From DASZUK01 sp035547695 (GTDB lineage: Bacteria; Actinomycetota; Acidimicrobiia; Acidimicrobiales; RAAP-2), in assembly GCA_035547695.1 (NCBI GenBank), contig DASZUK010000062.1, positions 186,001 to 250,000 on the forward strand: 64,000 nt of DNA, written 5' to 3'. Within the stretch, counting starts at the first letter, position 1; every line of letters starts with the position of its first letter. A program made the translations under genes and the position numbers. Positions 56,543 to 64,000 of the stretch are shown here, in pieces. A model generated the notes under the pieces. It was not told the DNA's origin. It saw only the letters and a list, made by a program, of their open reading frames with translations, and did not search any database.

Positions 56543-57681
56543 CCGACACCTCCGCCACCGGCCGATCCGGCGATGCCACCGGCGGGGTCGGTGCCGCCTC
56601 CGCCGGCGCCGGCAATGCCCGCAGCGCCGAGGAACGGTGGCACCTGGAGGACCGCCGCGACTTCCTGCTCCGGTCCCTCGACGACGCCGACCGGGAGCAC
56701 CAGGCCGGCGACCTGTCCGACGACGACTACCACGTCCTCTGCCGCCGGGACCGCCAGCAGCTCGCCGAGGTCGACCAGGCCCTGGCCGCCCTGGGGGTGG
56801 CGACCGCCGGGGACGGTGCCGCCGTGGGTGGTGCCGCCGGGGACGGCCCCGCCGGTGCCGATGCGACGGCGGGGGACCGGGGACCAGCAGGGGACCGGGG
56901 AGCAGCGGGGGACAGGGGGCCGGCGGGGGACGGGGGGCCCACCGCCGCCGGTCCGGGGTCACCGGCCCGGCCGGCCACCGCCTCCCCCGTACCGGGACGG
57001 CCGGGGCTGGTGCCGCTGGTGCTGGACGACGACGAGGAGGACGGCCGGCCACGGCCCCGGCGGCGACGGATCTGGATGGCGGTGGTGGGGGTGGCCGCCC
57101 TGGTCGCCGGAGCGGTGCTGCTGGTGGTCCACGTCACCGCCCCCCGCCTGCCCGGCGAGGTCGCCACCGGCAGCACCAAGGTTCCGGCGGCCCAGACCAT
57201 CCAGCGGCAACTGGCCGTCGCCGCCACGTTGGTGGACCAGACAAAGCTGGTCACAGCGCTGGACGCCTACAAGGCCATCCTGTCCGAGACACCCCGCCAG
57301 CCCCAGGCCCTGGCCGAGTGGGGCTGGCTCAACTGGCAGGCCGCCGAGGCCGCCGGCAACCTCACCCTGGCGGCCCAGGGCCGCTCCGCCGTGGCCCAGT
57401 CGGTGAACCTGGCCCCGTCGCAGTTCGCCGGCCACCTCTACCTCGGCAGCATCCTGCTGGCCCAGCACCAGCCGGCCAAGGCGGTGGCCGAGTACCGGGC
57501 CTTCCTGGCCGACCACCCCCCGAAGGAGTGGGTGGCCAAGGCCGCCGGCTACATCACCCAGGCCTTCACCGAGGTCCACCAGCCGGTCCCCGCCCAGGTC
57601 CGCGCCGCCGCCGGTGCTGGCACCCCCGGCAGCACCACGCCCGGCAACACCACCTCCGGCAGCACCACGACCACCGGGTAG
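56539..57681 (+). CDS. CcmI-like TPR protein
   Basis: The 380-residue protein starts with the CcmI-type helical region LEDRRDFLLRSLDDADREHQAGDLSDDDYHVLCRRDRQQLAEVD, then a long Gly/Asp/Pro repeat linker, one membrane helix (IWMAVVGVAALVAGAVLLVVHVTA) and TPR-like helices (ALDAYKAILSETPRQPQALAEWGWLNWQAAEAAG, key residues A, Y, P, A, G, W). The order helix pair, membrane span, TPR fits a CcmI-type apocytochrome chaperone. It overlaps ccmH by four bases. The linker repeat (about 56870-56945) varies in unit. Confidence 0.75.
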   Translation: MTDTSATGRSGDATGGVGAASAGAGNARSAEERWHLEDRRDFLLRSLDDADREHQAGDLSDDDYHVLCRRDRQQLAEVDQALAALGVATAGDGAAVGGAAGDGPAGADATAGDRGPAGDRGAAGDRGPAGDGGPTAAGPGSPARPATASPVPGRPGLVPLVLDDDEEDGRPRPRRRRIWMAVVGVAALVAGAVLLVVHVTAPRLPGEVATGSTKVPAAQTIQRQLAVAATLVDQTKLVTALDAYKAILSETPRQPQALAEWGWLNWQAAEAAGNLTLAAQGRSAVAQSVNLAPSQFAGHLYLGSILLAQHQPAKAVAEYRAFLADHPPKEWVAKAAGYITQAFTEVHQPVPAQVRAAAGAGTPGSTTPGNTTSGSTTTTG

Positions 57682-57684
57682 CGG

Positions 57685-58830
57685 TCAGCGCCGCAGGGCC
57701 CGCAGGCCGGCCACCACCGGGCCGAAGGCCGCGGCGAAGGCGTCCACGTCGGCGTCCCCCGTCGACCACCCCACCGACAGCCGCAGGGAGTGGCTGGGGT
57801 CCACACCCATGGCCGCCAGCACCGGCGACGGCTCCAGGGACTCCGACGAGCAGGCCGACCCGGAGTGGGCGGCCACCCCGGCCCGGTCCAGGCCGAGCAG
57901 CACCGGTTCCGCCTCCACCCCGTCCACCCCCAGGCACACCAGGTGGGGCAGCCGGTCCACCGGGTCCCCGACCTGGTGGACCCCGTCCACCGCCGTCGCC
58001 GCCCGCACCACTGCGTCGGTCCGCGCCCGGGCCGCCGCGGCCTCCGCCGCCATCCGCCGGCCACCGTCCGCGGCCAGGGCGTCGGCGGCGGCCCCGAACC
58101 CGACGATGCCGGCCACGTTCTCCATCCCGCCCCGCCGGGCCCGCTCCTGCTGGCCGCCGACCAGCAGCGGCTCGATGCGCAGCCCCCGGCGCACCACCAG
58201 GGCCCCGACGCCGGGCGGCCCCCCCATCTTGTGCCCGCTCACCGACACCAGGTCGGCGTCCAGGGTCCCCAGCCCCAGGTCCACCTGGCCGGCCGCGGCC
58301 GCGGCGTCCACGTGCACCAGCACCCCGGCGTCCCGGGCGGCGGCCACCACCTCGGCCACCGGCTGCACCGTCCCCACCTCGTGGTTGGCCCACTGACAGT
58401 GCACCAGGGCCACACCGTCCGTGGCCCGCCGCCGCAGTGCCGCCGCCACCCCACCGGGGTCGATACGGCCGTGCCCGTCCACCGGCAGCACCTCCATCGG
58501 CGCCAGCCGGGCCGACGCGTCCCGGACCGACGAGTGCTCGACGTCCGCGCACAGCACCGCCCCGCCCGGCACCCGGCGGGTGGCCCCCCACACCGCCGCG
58601 TTGGCCGCCTCGGTGGCCCCGGAGGTGAACACCACCTGCCGCGGCCGCACCCCCAGCAGCCCCGCCACCTTCTCCCGGGCCTCCTCCACCACCCCCCGCA
58701 CCTGCCGGCCCTCCTCGTGCACCCGGCCCGGGTCCCCGAACGGCCCCGCCAGCCAGTCCCGCACCGCCGCCACCACCTCCGGCCGGGGCGGGCTGGTGGA
58801 GGCGTGGTCCAGGTAGTGCCGGCCGGTCAC
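57685..58830 (-). CDS. Cysteine desulfurase (NifS/IscS-like)
   Basis: The 381-residue PLP enzyme begins with YLDHASTSPPRPEVVAAV, binds PLP through Lys201 in VSVSGHKMGGPPGVGAL and has the catalytic Cys327 in AHSGSACSSESLEPSPVLAAMG. The loop with the Cys is of the group I (IscS/NifS) type. It supplies sulfur for Fe-S clusters, thiolated tRNA or cofactors. It lies 13 bases after a SufR-like regulator gene on the same strand and four bases from the convergent ccmI end. Confidence 0.9.
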   Translation of the reverse strand: MTGRHYLDHASTSPPRPEVVAAVRDWLAGPFGDPGRVHEEGRQVRGVVEEAREKVAGLLGVRPRQVVFTSGATEAANAAVWGATRRVPGGAVLCADVEHSSVRDASARLAPMEVLPVDGHGRIDPGGVAAALRRRATDGVALVHCQWANHEVGTVQPVAEVVAAARDAGVLVHVDAAAAAGQVDLGLGTLDADLVSVSGHKMGGPPGVGALVVRRGLRIEPLLVGGQQERARRGGMENVAGIVGFGAAADALAADGGRRMAAEAAAARARTDAVVRAATAVDGVHQVGDPVDRLPHLVCLGVDGVEAEPVLLGLDRAGVAAHSGSACSSESLEPSPVLAAMGVDPSHSLRLSVGWSTGDADVDAFAAAFGPVVAGLRALRR

Positions 58831-58843
58831 CGCCGGTGCACCG

Positions 58844-59692
58844 TCAGGCCAGGGCGGCGCAGGTGTCGTCGCCGCGGGCCCGCGACGACAGCACCACCGG
58901 CATGGACCCCTCCGGGACCTCCTTGCACAGCCCGGCCAGCAGGCCCTTGACCATGCCGCGGTCCACCGCGCACAGCACCGGGTGGGTCAGCGCGGCGTCC
59001 CCGAACGGGCACTGCTCCGCCACCACCGCGGTCGCCGCCCCCTGGTCCTCGGCGTGGGCCGCGAACCCGTGGGCGGTCAGCGTCTCCGCGATGGCGTGCA
59101 TCGCCGCCCGAACCGACCGCTGCCCCTCACCCGGCGCCATCCGGCTGGCCAGCCTCCGGCCGTAGTCCTCGCCGACCTTCGCCGCCATCCGCTCCGCCGC
59201 CTCCGGGCCCAGCAGCTCCAGCGCCTCCTGCAGCAGGCTCACCAGCAGGTCGTCCCGGCGGGTCAGCAGCTCGATGGTGGGGTCGTCGCCGACCGGCAGG
59301 TACCGCTTGGCCGGCCGCCCCGCTCCCGGCCGCCCCGCTCCCGGCCGCCCCGTTCCCGGGCGTCCTGTGCCAGCCCGTCCTGTACCCGGACGCCCTGTGC
59401 CAGCCCGCCCTGTGCCGGCCCGGCCGGCCGCCACCTGCAGGTACCCCCCGGCCACCAGCCGGTCCAGATGGTGCCGGGCCACGTTCGGGTGCAGCGAGAA
59501 CCGGGTGGCCACCTCGGCGGTCGTCGCCCCCGGCTGCGCCCGGACGTACAGGAAGATCTCCCGCCGCGTCGGGTCCCCGAACGCCGAGGTCACCGCGGCG
59601 ACGGCGGCGGCGAACCGTCCGTTGTCGCCGTCGGTCCGTTCACCCTCACCGATCCAGGCGGCTGTGGGCGCGGCGGCTGGGGCCGGCTGCAC
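58844..59692 (-). CDS. SufR-like Fe-S winged-helix regulator
   Basis: The 282-residue protein has a winged helix (FGDPTRREIFLYV, TAEVATRFSLHPNVARHHLDRLVAGGYLQV), then a repetitive GTGRAGTGRP insert (91-127) before RPAKRYLPVGDD. Cys228, Cys241, Cys256 and Cys278 lie in CPFGDAALTHPVLCAVD and following sequence; the 13-residue spacing of the first two matches the cluster ligands of SufR. It should sense Fe-S status and repress its own operon. GTG 59692 is leaderless from TAGACT, which lies inside a perfect palindrome (59696-59708). The cysteine desulfurase is the next gene. Confidence 0.8.
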   Translation of the reverse strand: MQPAPAAAPTAAWIGEGERTDGDNGRFAAAVAAVTSAFGDPTRREIFLYVRAQPGATTAEVATRFSLHPNVARHHLDRLVAGGYLQVAAGRAGTGRAGTGRPGTGRAGTGRPGTGRPGAGRPGAGRPAKRYLPVGDDPTIELLTRRDDLLVSLLQEALELLGPEAAERMAAKVGEDYGRRLASRMAPGEGQRSVRAAMHAIAETLTAHGFAAHAEDQGAATAVVAEQCPFGDAALTHPVLCAVDRGMVKGLLAGLCKEVPEGSMPVVLSSRARGDDTCAALA

Positions 59693-59695
59693 GGT

Positions 59696-59708
59696 CGGTA
59701 GTCTACCG
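59696..59708. promoter_or_regulatory. Perfect palindrome CGGTAGTCTACCG overlapping the SufR-like gene's -10
   Basis: The 6+1+6 palindrome contains TAGACT on the minus strand, seven bases before the GTG at 59692. A repressor bound here would block the promoter, so autorepression by the SufR-like protein is expected. Confidence 0.65.
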
Positions 59709-59783
59709 AGCAGGGCCGGCGGCGACCGCCGGCTGCCCTGCGATCCCCGGACCGGAGGGCCATCCCCGAACCCGAAGGGCTGT

Positions 59784-61043
59784 ATGGCACGCGATCAGGC
59801 TGGAGTCGAGCAGGCGGTGGCGGCGGTGGTCGAGCCCGAGCTGGGCCTGCCCCTGGGCGACATCGGCGCGGTCCGCGGTGTCCACAGCCGCCGGCACCGG
59901 GCCGAGATCGCCCTGGTCCTCCCCGTCGCCGCCTGGCCCAACCAGGACCGCATCCGTGACCTCGTCCGGGCCGCCGCCGCCGGCGTCGACGGCATCGACG
60001 ACGTCGCCGTCCAGATCGGCGTCATGGACGACGACGACCGCGCCGCCCTCCGCCGCCGCCTTCGCGACGACATGGACGGCCCCGACGGCGACGCCGGCCC
60101 CGGTGCCGGCGGGTCTGACGGCCACGGCGGCGGGCACGGCGGTGGTGGTGGAGATCACGGCCACGGAGGCGGCGGTGGAGGTGGCGGGCACGGCGGCCAC
60201 GGGCACGGGCACGGCGACGCCACCCCCACCCCCCGGTTCCTCCGGCCGGAGTCCCCCACCCGGCTGATCGGCATCTCGTCCGGCAAGGGCGGCGTCGGCA
60301 AGTCCTCGGTCACCGTCAACCTGGCCGTCGCCCTGGCCCGGCTGGGCAAGCGGGTCGGGGTCCTCGACGCCGACGTCTACGGCTTCTCGGTCCCCAAGAT
60401 GCTGGGCGCCGACCACGACCCCATCGTCCTCGGCGACCTGGTCATCCCGGCCGCCGCCTACGGCGTCCGGGTGCTGTCCATGGGGTTCTTCGTCCCCGAC
60501 GACCAGCCCGTCATCTGGCGTGGGCCCATGCTGCACAAGGCCATCGAGCAGTTCCTGGGCGACGCCTGGTGGGGCCAGCCCGACCTGCTGCTGGTCGACA
60601 TGCCCCCCGGCACCGGTGACGTCACCCTGTCCCTGGCCCAGGTGATGCCCCGTTCCGAGATCCTGGTGGTCACCACCCCGCAGCCCGCCGCCCAGCGGGT
60701 GGCCCAGCGGTCCGCCTACGCCGCCCGCAAGCTCCGGCTGTCGGTCCGCGGCGTCATCGAGAACATGAGCTGGTTCACCGGTGACGACGGCACCCGGTAC
60801 GACCTGTTCGGTTCCGGCGGCGGCCAGGCCCTGGCCGACGACCTCGGCATCCCCCTGCTCGGACAGTTGCCACTGGTGCCGGCCCTGCGGCAGGGTGGCG
60901 ACGAAGGTCGCCCCGTCGCCGCCGCCGATCCCGACGGCGAGGTCGGCCGGGCCTTCTCGGCCCTGGCCCAACGCATCGCCGGCATGGGTCCCGCCCGGGT
61001 GTACCGCCGCGAGCTCGCCGTCCGCCAGTCCGGCGCCGGCTGA
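59784..61043 (+). CDS. Mrp/NBP35-type P-loop ATPase (Fe-S carrier)
   Basis: The 419-residue protein has an N-terminal DUF59-like domain (QAVAAVVEPELGLPLGDIGAVRG), a His/Gly-rich insert (residues about 108-146, with HGHGHGD near the end) and a deviant Walker A GKGGVGKSS at 167-175. DMPPGTGDVTLSLAQVMPRSE is the switch region. The CPxC loop of many Mrp proteins is missing (ENMSWFTGDDGTRYDLFG), as in other actinobacteria. It transfers Fe-S clusters to apoproteins; the His-rich insert could bind metal. It is divergent from the SufR-like gene. The ATG has no strong ribosome site. Confidence 0.88.
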   Translation: MARDQAGVEQAVAAVVEPELGLPLGDIGAVRGVHSRRHRAEIALVLPVAAWPNQDRIRDLVRAAAAGVDGIDDVAVQIGVMDDDDRAALRRRLRDDMDGPDGDAGPGAGGSDGHGGGHGGGGGDHGHGGGGGGGGHGGHGHGHGDATPTPRFLRPESPTRLIGISSGKGGVGKSSVTVNLAVALARLGKRVGVLDADVYGFSVPKMLGADHDPIVLGDLVIPAAAYGVRVLSMGFFVPDDQPVIWRGPMLHKAIEQFLGDAWWGQPDLLLVDMPPGTGDVTLSLAQVMPRSEILVVTTPQPAAQRVAQRSAYAARKLRLSVRGVIENMSWFTGDDGTRYDLFGSGGGQALADDLGIPLLGQLPLVPALRQGGDEGRPVAAADPDGEVGRAFSALAQRIAGMGPARVYRRELAVRQSGAG

Positions 61044-61113
61044 CGCGCCCTCAGAAGGCTTCGGTAGAGTCCTCGCACCGCCCACCGGGGGACGGCGAAA
61101 AGGAGGGGTACCG

Positions 61114-61470
61114 ATGGACGAGGGACGCCCGATCTCCTACGAGGCGCTCCAGGTCGGCACGCCGGTCCTGACCGCCACAGGGGACGAGCTCGGGAGCGTG
61201 GAGCACGTGCTCCAGGTCCCCGAGCTGGACCTCTTCGACGGCATCGCCGTCAAGACCAGGCACGGCCTCCGCTTCGTCGACCGCGACCAGGTCACCGACA
61301 TCACCACCGCCGCTGTCCGCTGCACCGTGGCCACCGGTGACGTCGCCGCCCTGCCCGCCCCCGAGGGCTCGCTGGTGCTGCACGTCGACGCCGGCCACGA
61401 CGAAGGCCGGTCGCTGTCCGCTTGGTACGGCCGGTTGTTCGGCCGGGTGCACTGGAAGGAGACGGAGTAG
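61114..61470 (+). CDS. PRC-barrel-like small protein
   Basis: The 118-residue protein has a PRC-barrel/DUF2171-like beta domain: VGTPVLTATGDELGSVEHVLQVPELDLFDGIAVKTRHGLRFVDRDQVTDI (key residues G, V, G, V, D, L, F, D, V), followed by a short helical end with GRSLSAWYGRLFGRVHW. Such proteins bind RNA or other proteins. The ATG follows AAGGAGGGG, a good ribosome site. It is 70 bases after mrp on the same strand; TAGAGT at 61064-61069 is a possible own promoter. Confidence 0.7.
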   Translation: MDEGRPISYEALQVGTPVLTATGDELGSVEHVLQVPELDLFDGIAVKTRHGLRFVDRDQVTDITTAAVRCTVATGDVAALPAPEGSLVLHVDAGHDEGRSLSAWYGRLFGRVHWKETE

Positions 61471-61476
61471 GGCCGC

Positions 61477-62811
61477 TCAATCGACGCCGCGGGGCAGCTT
61501 CGCCGGGTCCCAGCCCAGCACCGCCACCGCCTGCCGGAAGGCGAACCGGTCCGTCATGCCGGCCACGTAGGTCACCGCCGCCCGCACCGCCTCCGGCTCG
61601 CCGGCCGACAGCCCCCCGGCCTCCCGCACCGCCGGGATCGCGTTGGGCCGGTCCCCGTAGTGCTCCACCAGGGCCCGCAGCACCGCCACCACCGCCGCAC
61701 CCTGCGCCACCGACGCCTCCCGCAGGTACACGTGCCGGTAGTTCCCCGCCCGGAACGCCGCCAGGGCCTCCGCCATGGGCTCGGCCATGCCGATGCGGCC
61801 GGTGCCCAGCACCGTGCCCACCAGGCTGTCGATGAACGCCCCCAGTTGGCTGCTCCGCCGGTCCCCGCACCGCTCCCGGACCACCGCCGGCAGGGCCGAC
61901 GGCGACACGATCCCGGCCAGCACCGCGTCCTCCCAGTCGTGGCAGACGTAGGCGATCCGGTCCGCCCAGCTCACCACCTCCCCCTCCGGCGTCGCCGGCG
62001 CCGGCCGGGACCAACTGTGGTTCCTGATCCCGTCCAGGGTCTCCGCGCACAGGTTCAGCGACGCCAGCGACACCTCCGCCCCCCAGGGGGCGTGGTCGAA
62101 CCCCTCCGGCAGGTACGGGTCCAGGGCGTCCTCGCTGGCGTGCCCGCCGGGCCCGTGCCCGCAGTCGTGCCCCAGTGCGATGGCCTCGGTCAGGGCCACG
62201 TTCAGCCGGCAGGCCCGGGCCACGCTGGTGGCCACCTGCGCCACCTCCAGCGCATGGGTCAGCCGCGTCCGCTGGTGGTCCTCCGGGAACACGAACACCT
62301 GCGTCTTGCCGGCCAGCCGGCGGAACGCGGTGGCATGCAGGATCCGGTCCCGGTCCCGCTCGAAGCACGTCCGCCACCGGTCCGGCTCCTCCTCCGTGGC
62401 CCGGTGGCCCGCCCCGGATGCCCGGGTCGCCCCCGGGGCCAGCAGGGCGTCCTCGCCCCCCTCCCTGCCCTCCCGGTCCATGCCGCCCACCGCACCGCCC
62501 CCGGCCACGCCGGTCCCCCCTGCCGCCCGGGACCCGGCGGTGCCGATGGCCGCCCGGGAGTCGGCGTGGGCCACCCGCACCCCATCCGGGAGGTCGCCGG
62601 CGGGGTATCCCTCACCGTCGCCGGTGAACCCCGCCATGGTGGCCGCCCAGCGCCGCCCACGATCGGTGGCGGCGCTGGTCACGTCGGCTCCGGCGATGTC
62701 GGCCCCGCCGGCGCCGGTGGTGGCCTCCACCGGTCCGGCTCCGCCCATGCCGGCTCCGCCCGTGCCAGCCCCGCCGGTGCCGGCCCCCCCGGTGGTGGTT
62801 CGGTCCGTCAT
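61477..62811 (-). CDS. dgt: dGTP triphosphohydrolase-like HD protein
   Basis: The 444-residue protein has the Dgt signature RILHATAFRRLAGKTQVF, the HD ligands in TRLTHALEVAQVA and ALGHDCGHGPGGHASE, and DRIAYVCHDWEDAVLAG later. It hydrolyses dNTPs to nucleoside and triphosphate. The first 140 residues are low complexity and repetitive (GGAGTGGAGTGGAGM), far longer than normal. The ATG 62811 has CAGACT six bases upstream, but shorter starts within the extension are possible. It converges on the PRC-barrel gene by six bases. Confidence 0.85.
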   Translation of the reverse strand: MTDRTTTGGAGTGGAGTGGAGMGGAGPVEATTGAGGADIAGADVTSAATDRGRRWAATMAGFTGDGEGYPAGDLPDGVRVAHADSRAAIGTAGSRAAGGTGVAGGGAVGGMDREGREGGEDALLAPGATRASGAGHRATEEEPDRWRTCFERDRDRILHATAFRRLAGKTQVFVFPEDHQRTRLTHALEVAQVATSVARACRLNVALTEAIALGHDCGHGPGGHASEDALDPYLPEGFDHAPWGAEVSLASLNLCAETLDGIRNHSWSRPAPATPEGEVVSWADRIAYVCHDWEDAVLAGIVSPSALPAVVRERCGDRRSSQLGAFIDSLVGTVLGTGRIGMAEPMAEALAAFRAGNYRHVYLREASVAQGAAVVAVLRALVEHYGDRPNAIPAVREAGGLSAGEPEAVRAAVTYVAGMTDRFAFRQAVAVLGWDPAKLPRGVD

Positions 62812-62926
62812 GCCACAAGTCTGCCCTGTGCCTGTGTCATTCCTGGGCCTGTATCGTCAGGGATGCCATGTCGACGGCGCCGGACCCCAGTGGCCGGCCG
62901 CCCAGGGACGGAGGAGCCGCACCCAA

Positions 62927-63163
62927 GTGGACGTACGCATCGGGATCGTCCAGACCCCCAAGGAGCTGGAAGTGGAGCTCGGGGACGACGCCGACCGGGA
63001 GAAGGTCCTCGCTGACATCGAGTCGGCCCTCGGCGGCACCGACGGCGTGCTGTGGCTGACCGACCGCCGCGGCCGGCGGGTGGCGGTGCCGGTGGCCAAG
63101 GTGGCCTACGTCGAGGTGGGCGCCCCGGCCAACGAGCGCCGGGTGGGGTTCGGCGCACCCTGA
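62927..63163 (+). CDS. DUF3107 protein
   Basis: The 78-residue protein matches actinobacterial DUF3107: VRIGIVQTPKELEVELGDDA starts it, and GRRVAVPVAKVAYVEVGAP is the typical centre. Function is unknown in the family. The GTG follows GGAGGAGCCGCACCCA. The next gene, an ArsA-type ATPase, begins 55 bases downstream on the same strand. Such small proteins often accompany DNA-processing or ATPase genes, but no function can be inferred. Confidence 0.8.
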   Translation: MDVRIGIVQTPKELEVELGDDADREKVLADIESALGGTDGVLWLTDRRGRRVAVPVAKVAYVEVGAPANERRVGFGAP

Positions 63164-63218
63164 TCCCCCTGGCTCCGGCGACCGACGGCGGTCCCGGCCC
63201 GGCCGAGGGGGCCGGCCG

Positions 63219-64000
63219 GTGACCTCGGCGGCCCCGGACCTGCTGGACCTCCGCCTGGTGTTCGTCACCGGCAAGGGCGGGGTCGGCAAGACCACCGTCA
63301 CCGCCGGCCTGGCCCAGCTTGCCGCCCAGCACGGCAAGCGGGTGCTGGCCTGCGAGGTGGACGCCAAGGGCGACCTGTCCTCCCTCTTCGAGGGTCCACC
63401 CACCCGGTTCGTCGAACGGGAGGTGGCCCCGGGGGTGTTCGCCATGTCCATGGACACCGAGGCCTCCCTGCGGGAGTACCTGAAGCTGAACCTCAAGATC
63501 CCGGTGGTCGGCCGCATCGGCCCGCTGGCCAAGGCCTTCGACTTCGTCGCCACCGCCGCCCCCGGGGTCCGGGAGATCCTGACCGTCGGCAAGCTCTGCT
63601 GGGAGGTCCGCGAAGGCCACTACGACCTGGTGGTGGTCGACGCCTCGGCCACCGGCCACATCGTCGGCCAGCTCGCCGCCCCCCAGGCCATCAACGACCT
63701 GGTCAAGGTCGGCCTCATCCGCACCCAGACCGACTGGATGCTGGACATCCTGTCCGACCCCGCCCGTACCGGGCTGGTCGCCGTGGCCACCCCCGAGGAG
63801 ATGCCGGTCGCCGAGACCCTCGAGCTGGCCCACCGGGTGGCCGAGGAGACCACCGTCCGGCTGTCCGCGGTGGTGGTCAACCGGGTGCTGCCCGAGCTGT
63901 TCGGCCGCGACGAGGAGCAGGTCTTCGAAGTGCTCAGCCGACCGGCCGCCACCGAGATGCTGTCCGAGCAGGCCGGCGGCAGCGTCCAGCCCCTCATGGA
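63219..64000 (+). CDS. ArsA-family ATPase (3' end outside window)
   Basis: About 260 residues are visible. VFVTGKGGVGKTTVTAGLAQLAA holds the deviant Walker A, ACEVDAKGDLSSLFEG the next switch, and VVVDASATGHIVGQLAAP the conserved region of the paired ATPases Rv3679/Rv3680 of mycobacteria, to which it resembles most the first. FVATAAPGVREILTVGKLCWEVR is another such segment. These proteins form dimers that handle small molecules or stress at the membrane; arsenite export is not implied. GTG 63219 follows CCGGCCG without a clear ribosome site. The partner gene should lie just off the window. Confidence 0.85.
   Translation, partial: MTSAAPDLLDLRLVFVTGKGGVGKTTVTAGLAQLAAQHGKRVLACEVDAKGDLSSLFEGPPTRFVEREVAPGVFAMSMDTEASLREYLKLNLKIPVVGRIGPLAKAFDFVATAAPGVREILTVGKLCWEVREGHYDLVVVDASATGHIVGQLAAPQAINDLVKVGLIRTQTDWMLDILSDPARTGLVAVATPEEMPVAETLELAHRVAEETTVRLSAVVVNRVLPELFGRDEEQVFEVLSRPAATEMLSEQAGGSVQPLM

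Overview
The window is 64 kb of very GC-rich DNA with tightly packed short operons on both strands. Start codons are often GTG or TTG, Shine-Dalgarno sites are often absent, and there is a complete cytochrome c maturation (Ccm, System I) locus. PadR, TetR and PaaX regulators, a SigB/SigF-type sigma module, a wax ester synthase/DGAT, DUF3107 and a Rv3679-like ArsA ATPase point to an actinobacterium. The System I locus together with propeller-repeat proteins of the YWLVASDGG type suggests class Acidimicrobiia. That placement is inference; there is no rRNA or tRNA gene in the window.

Layout. 1-839: start of a Tat-exported dimethylformamidase-like protein running off the left edge. 978-3504: PadR regulator with a DrrAB-like ABC exporter. 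3514-6921: a protein of unknown function, then an SDR/Gfo-Idh-MocA/VOC operon. 6990-13642: TetR, orphan FabH, 5'-3' exonuclease, VOC protein, PgeF-like protein, EamA permease and an AidB-type acyl-CoA dehydrogenase broken by two +1 frameshifts. 13936-19485: alpha/beta hydrolase, enoyl-CoA hydratase, CoA-transferase, amidohydrolase and a STAS protein. 19730-24316: thioesterase, coiled-coil microprotein, then a minus-strand operon built around a cysteine-rich, Tat-exported protein resembling methylamine dehydrogenase light chain, with MauE-like, MauD-like and DsbD/CcdA-like partners. 24434-28115: ArsR-SRPBCC pair, enoyl-CoA hydratase, PaaX, membrane desaturase. 28143-30222: sigma factor with anti-sigma and anti-anti-sigma genes. 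30409-43343: VOC plus wax synthase, lipase, valS and cysS (divergent), cold-shock protein, acyl-CoA dehydrogenase, an HTH remnant, a large flippase-like protein and a low-molecular-weight phosphatase. 43396-48147: accessory region with a TPR regulator, a SnoaL-like protein, a 33-residue peptide, TetR, a glycosyltransferase and an RHH-RAMA protein. 48255-57681: gmd then ccdA-ccmABCDEFGHI. 57685-64000: cysteine desulfurase, SufR-like regulator, Mrp, PRC-barrel protein, dGTPase, DUF3107 and an ArsA-family ATPase cut by the right edge. No intergenic gap exceeds 300 bases.

Three points stand out. (1) The MauE/MauD/light-chain-like operon has no catalytic heavy chain; its light-chain-like protein is fused to propeller repeats and appears to lack one cofactor tryptophan. 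(2) Two intergenic elements of about 130 bp (13748-13877 and 19551-19680) share sequence blocks at identical spacing and compensatory hairpin changes, suggesting an unrecognised structured RNA or DNA element. (3) Many genes have a TAnnnT box 6-9 bases before the start codon, implying leaderless mRNAs, and several divergent pairs share overlapping -10 boxes. In-frame GC-rich minisatellites encoding Gly/Ala/Pro/Thr linkers recur throughout.
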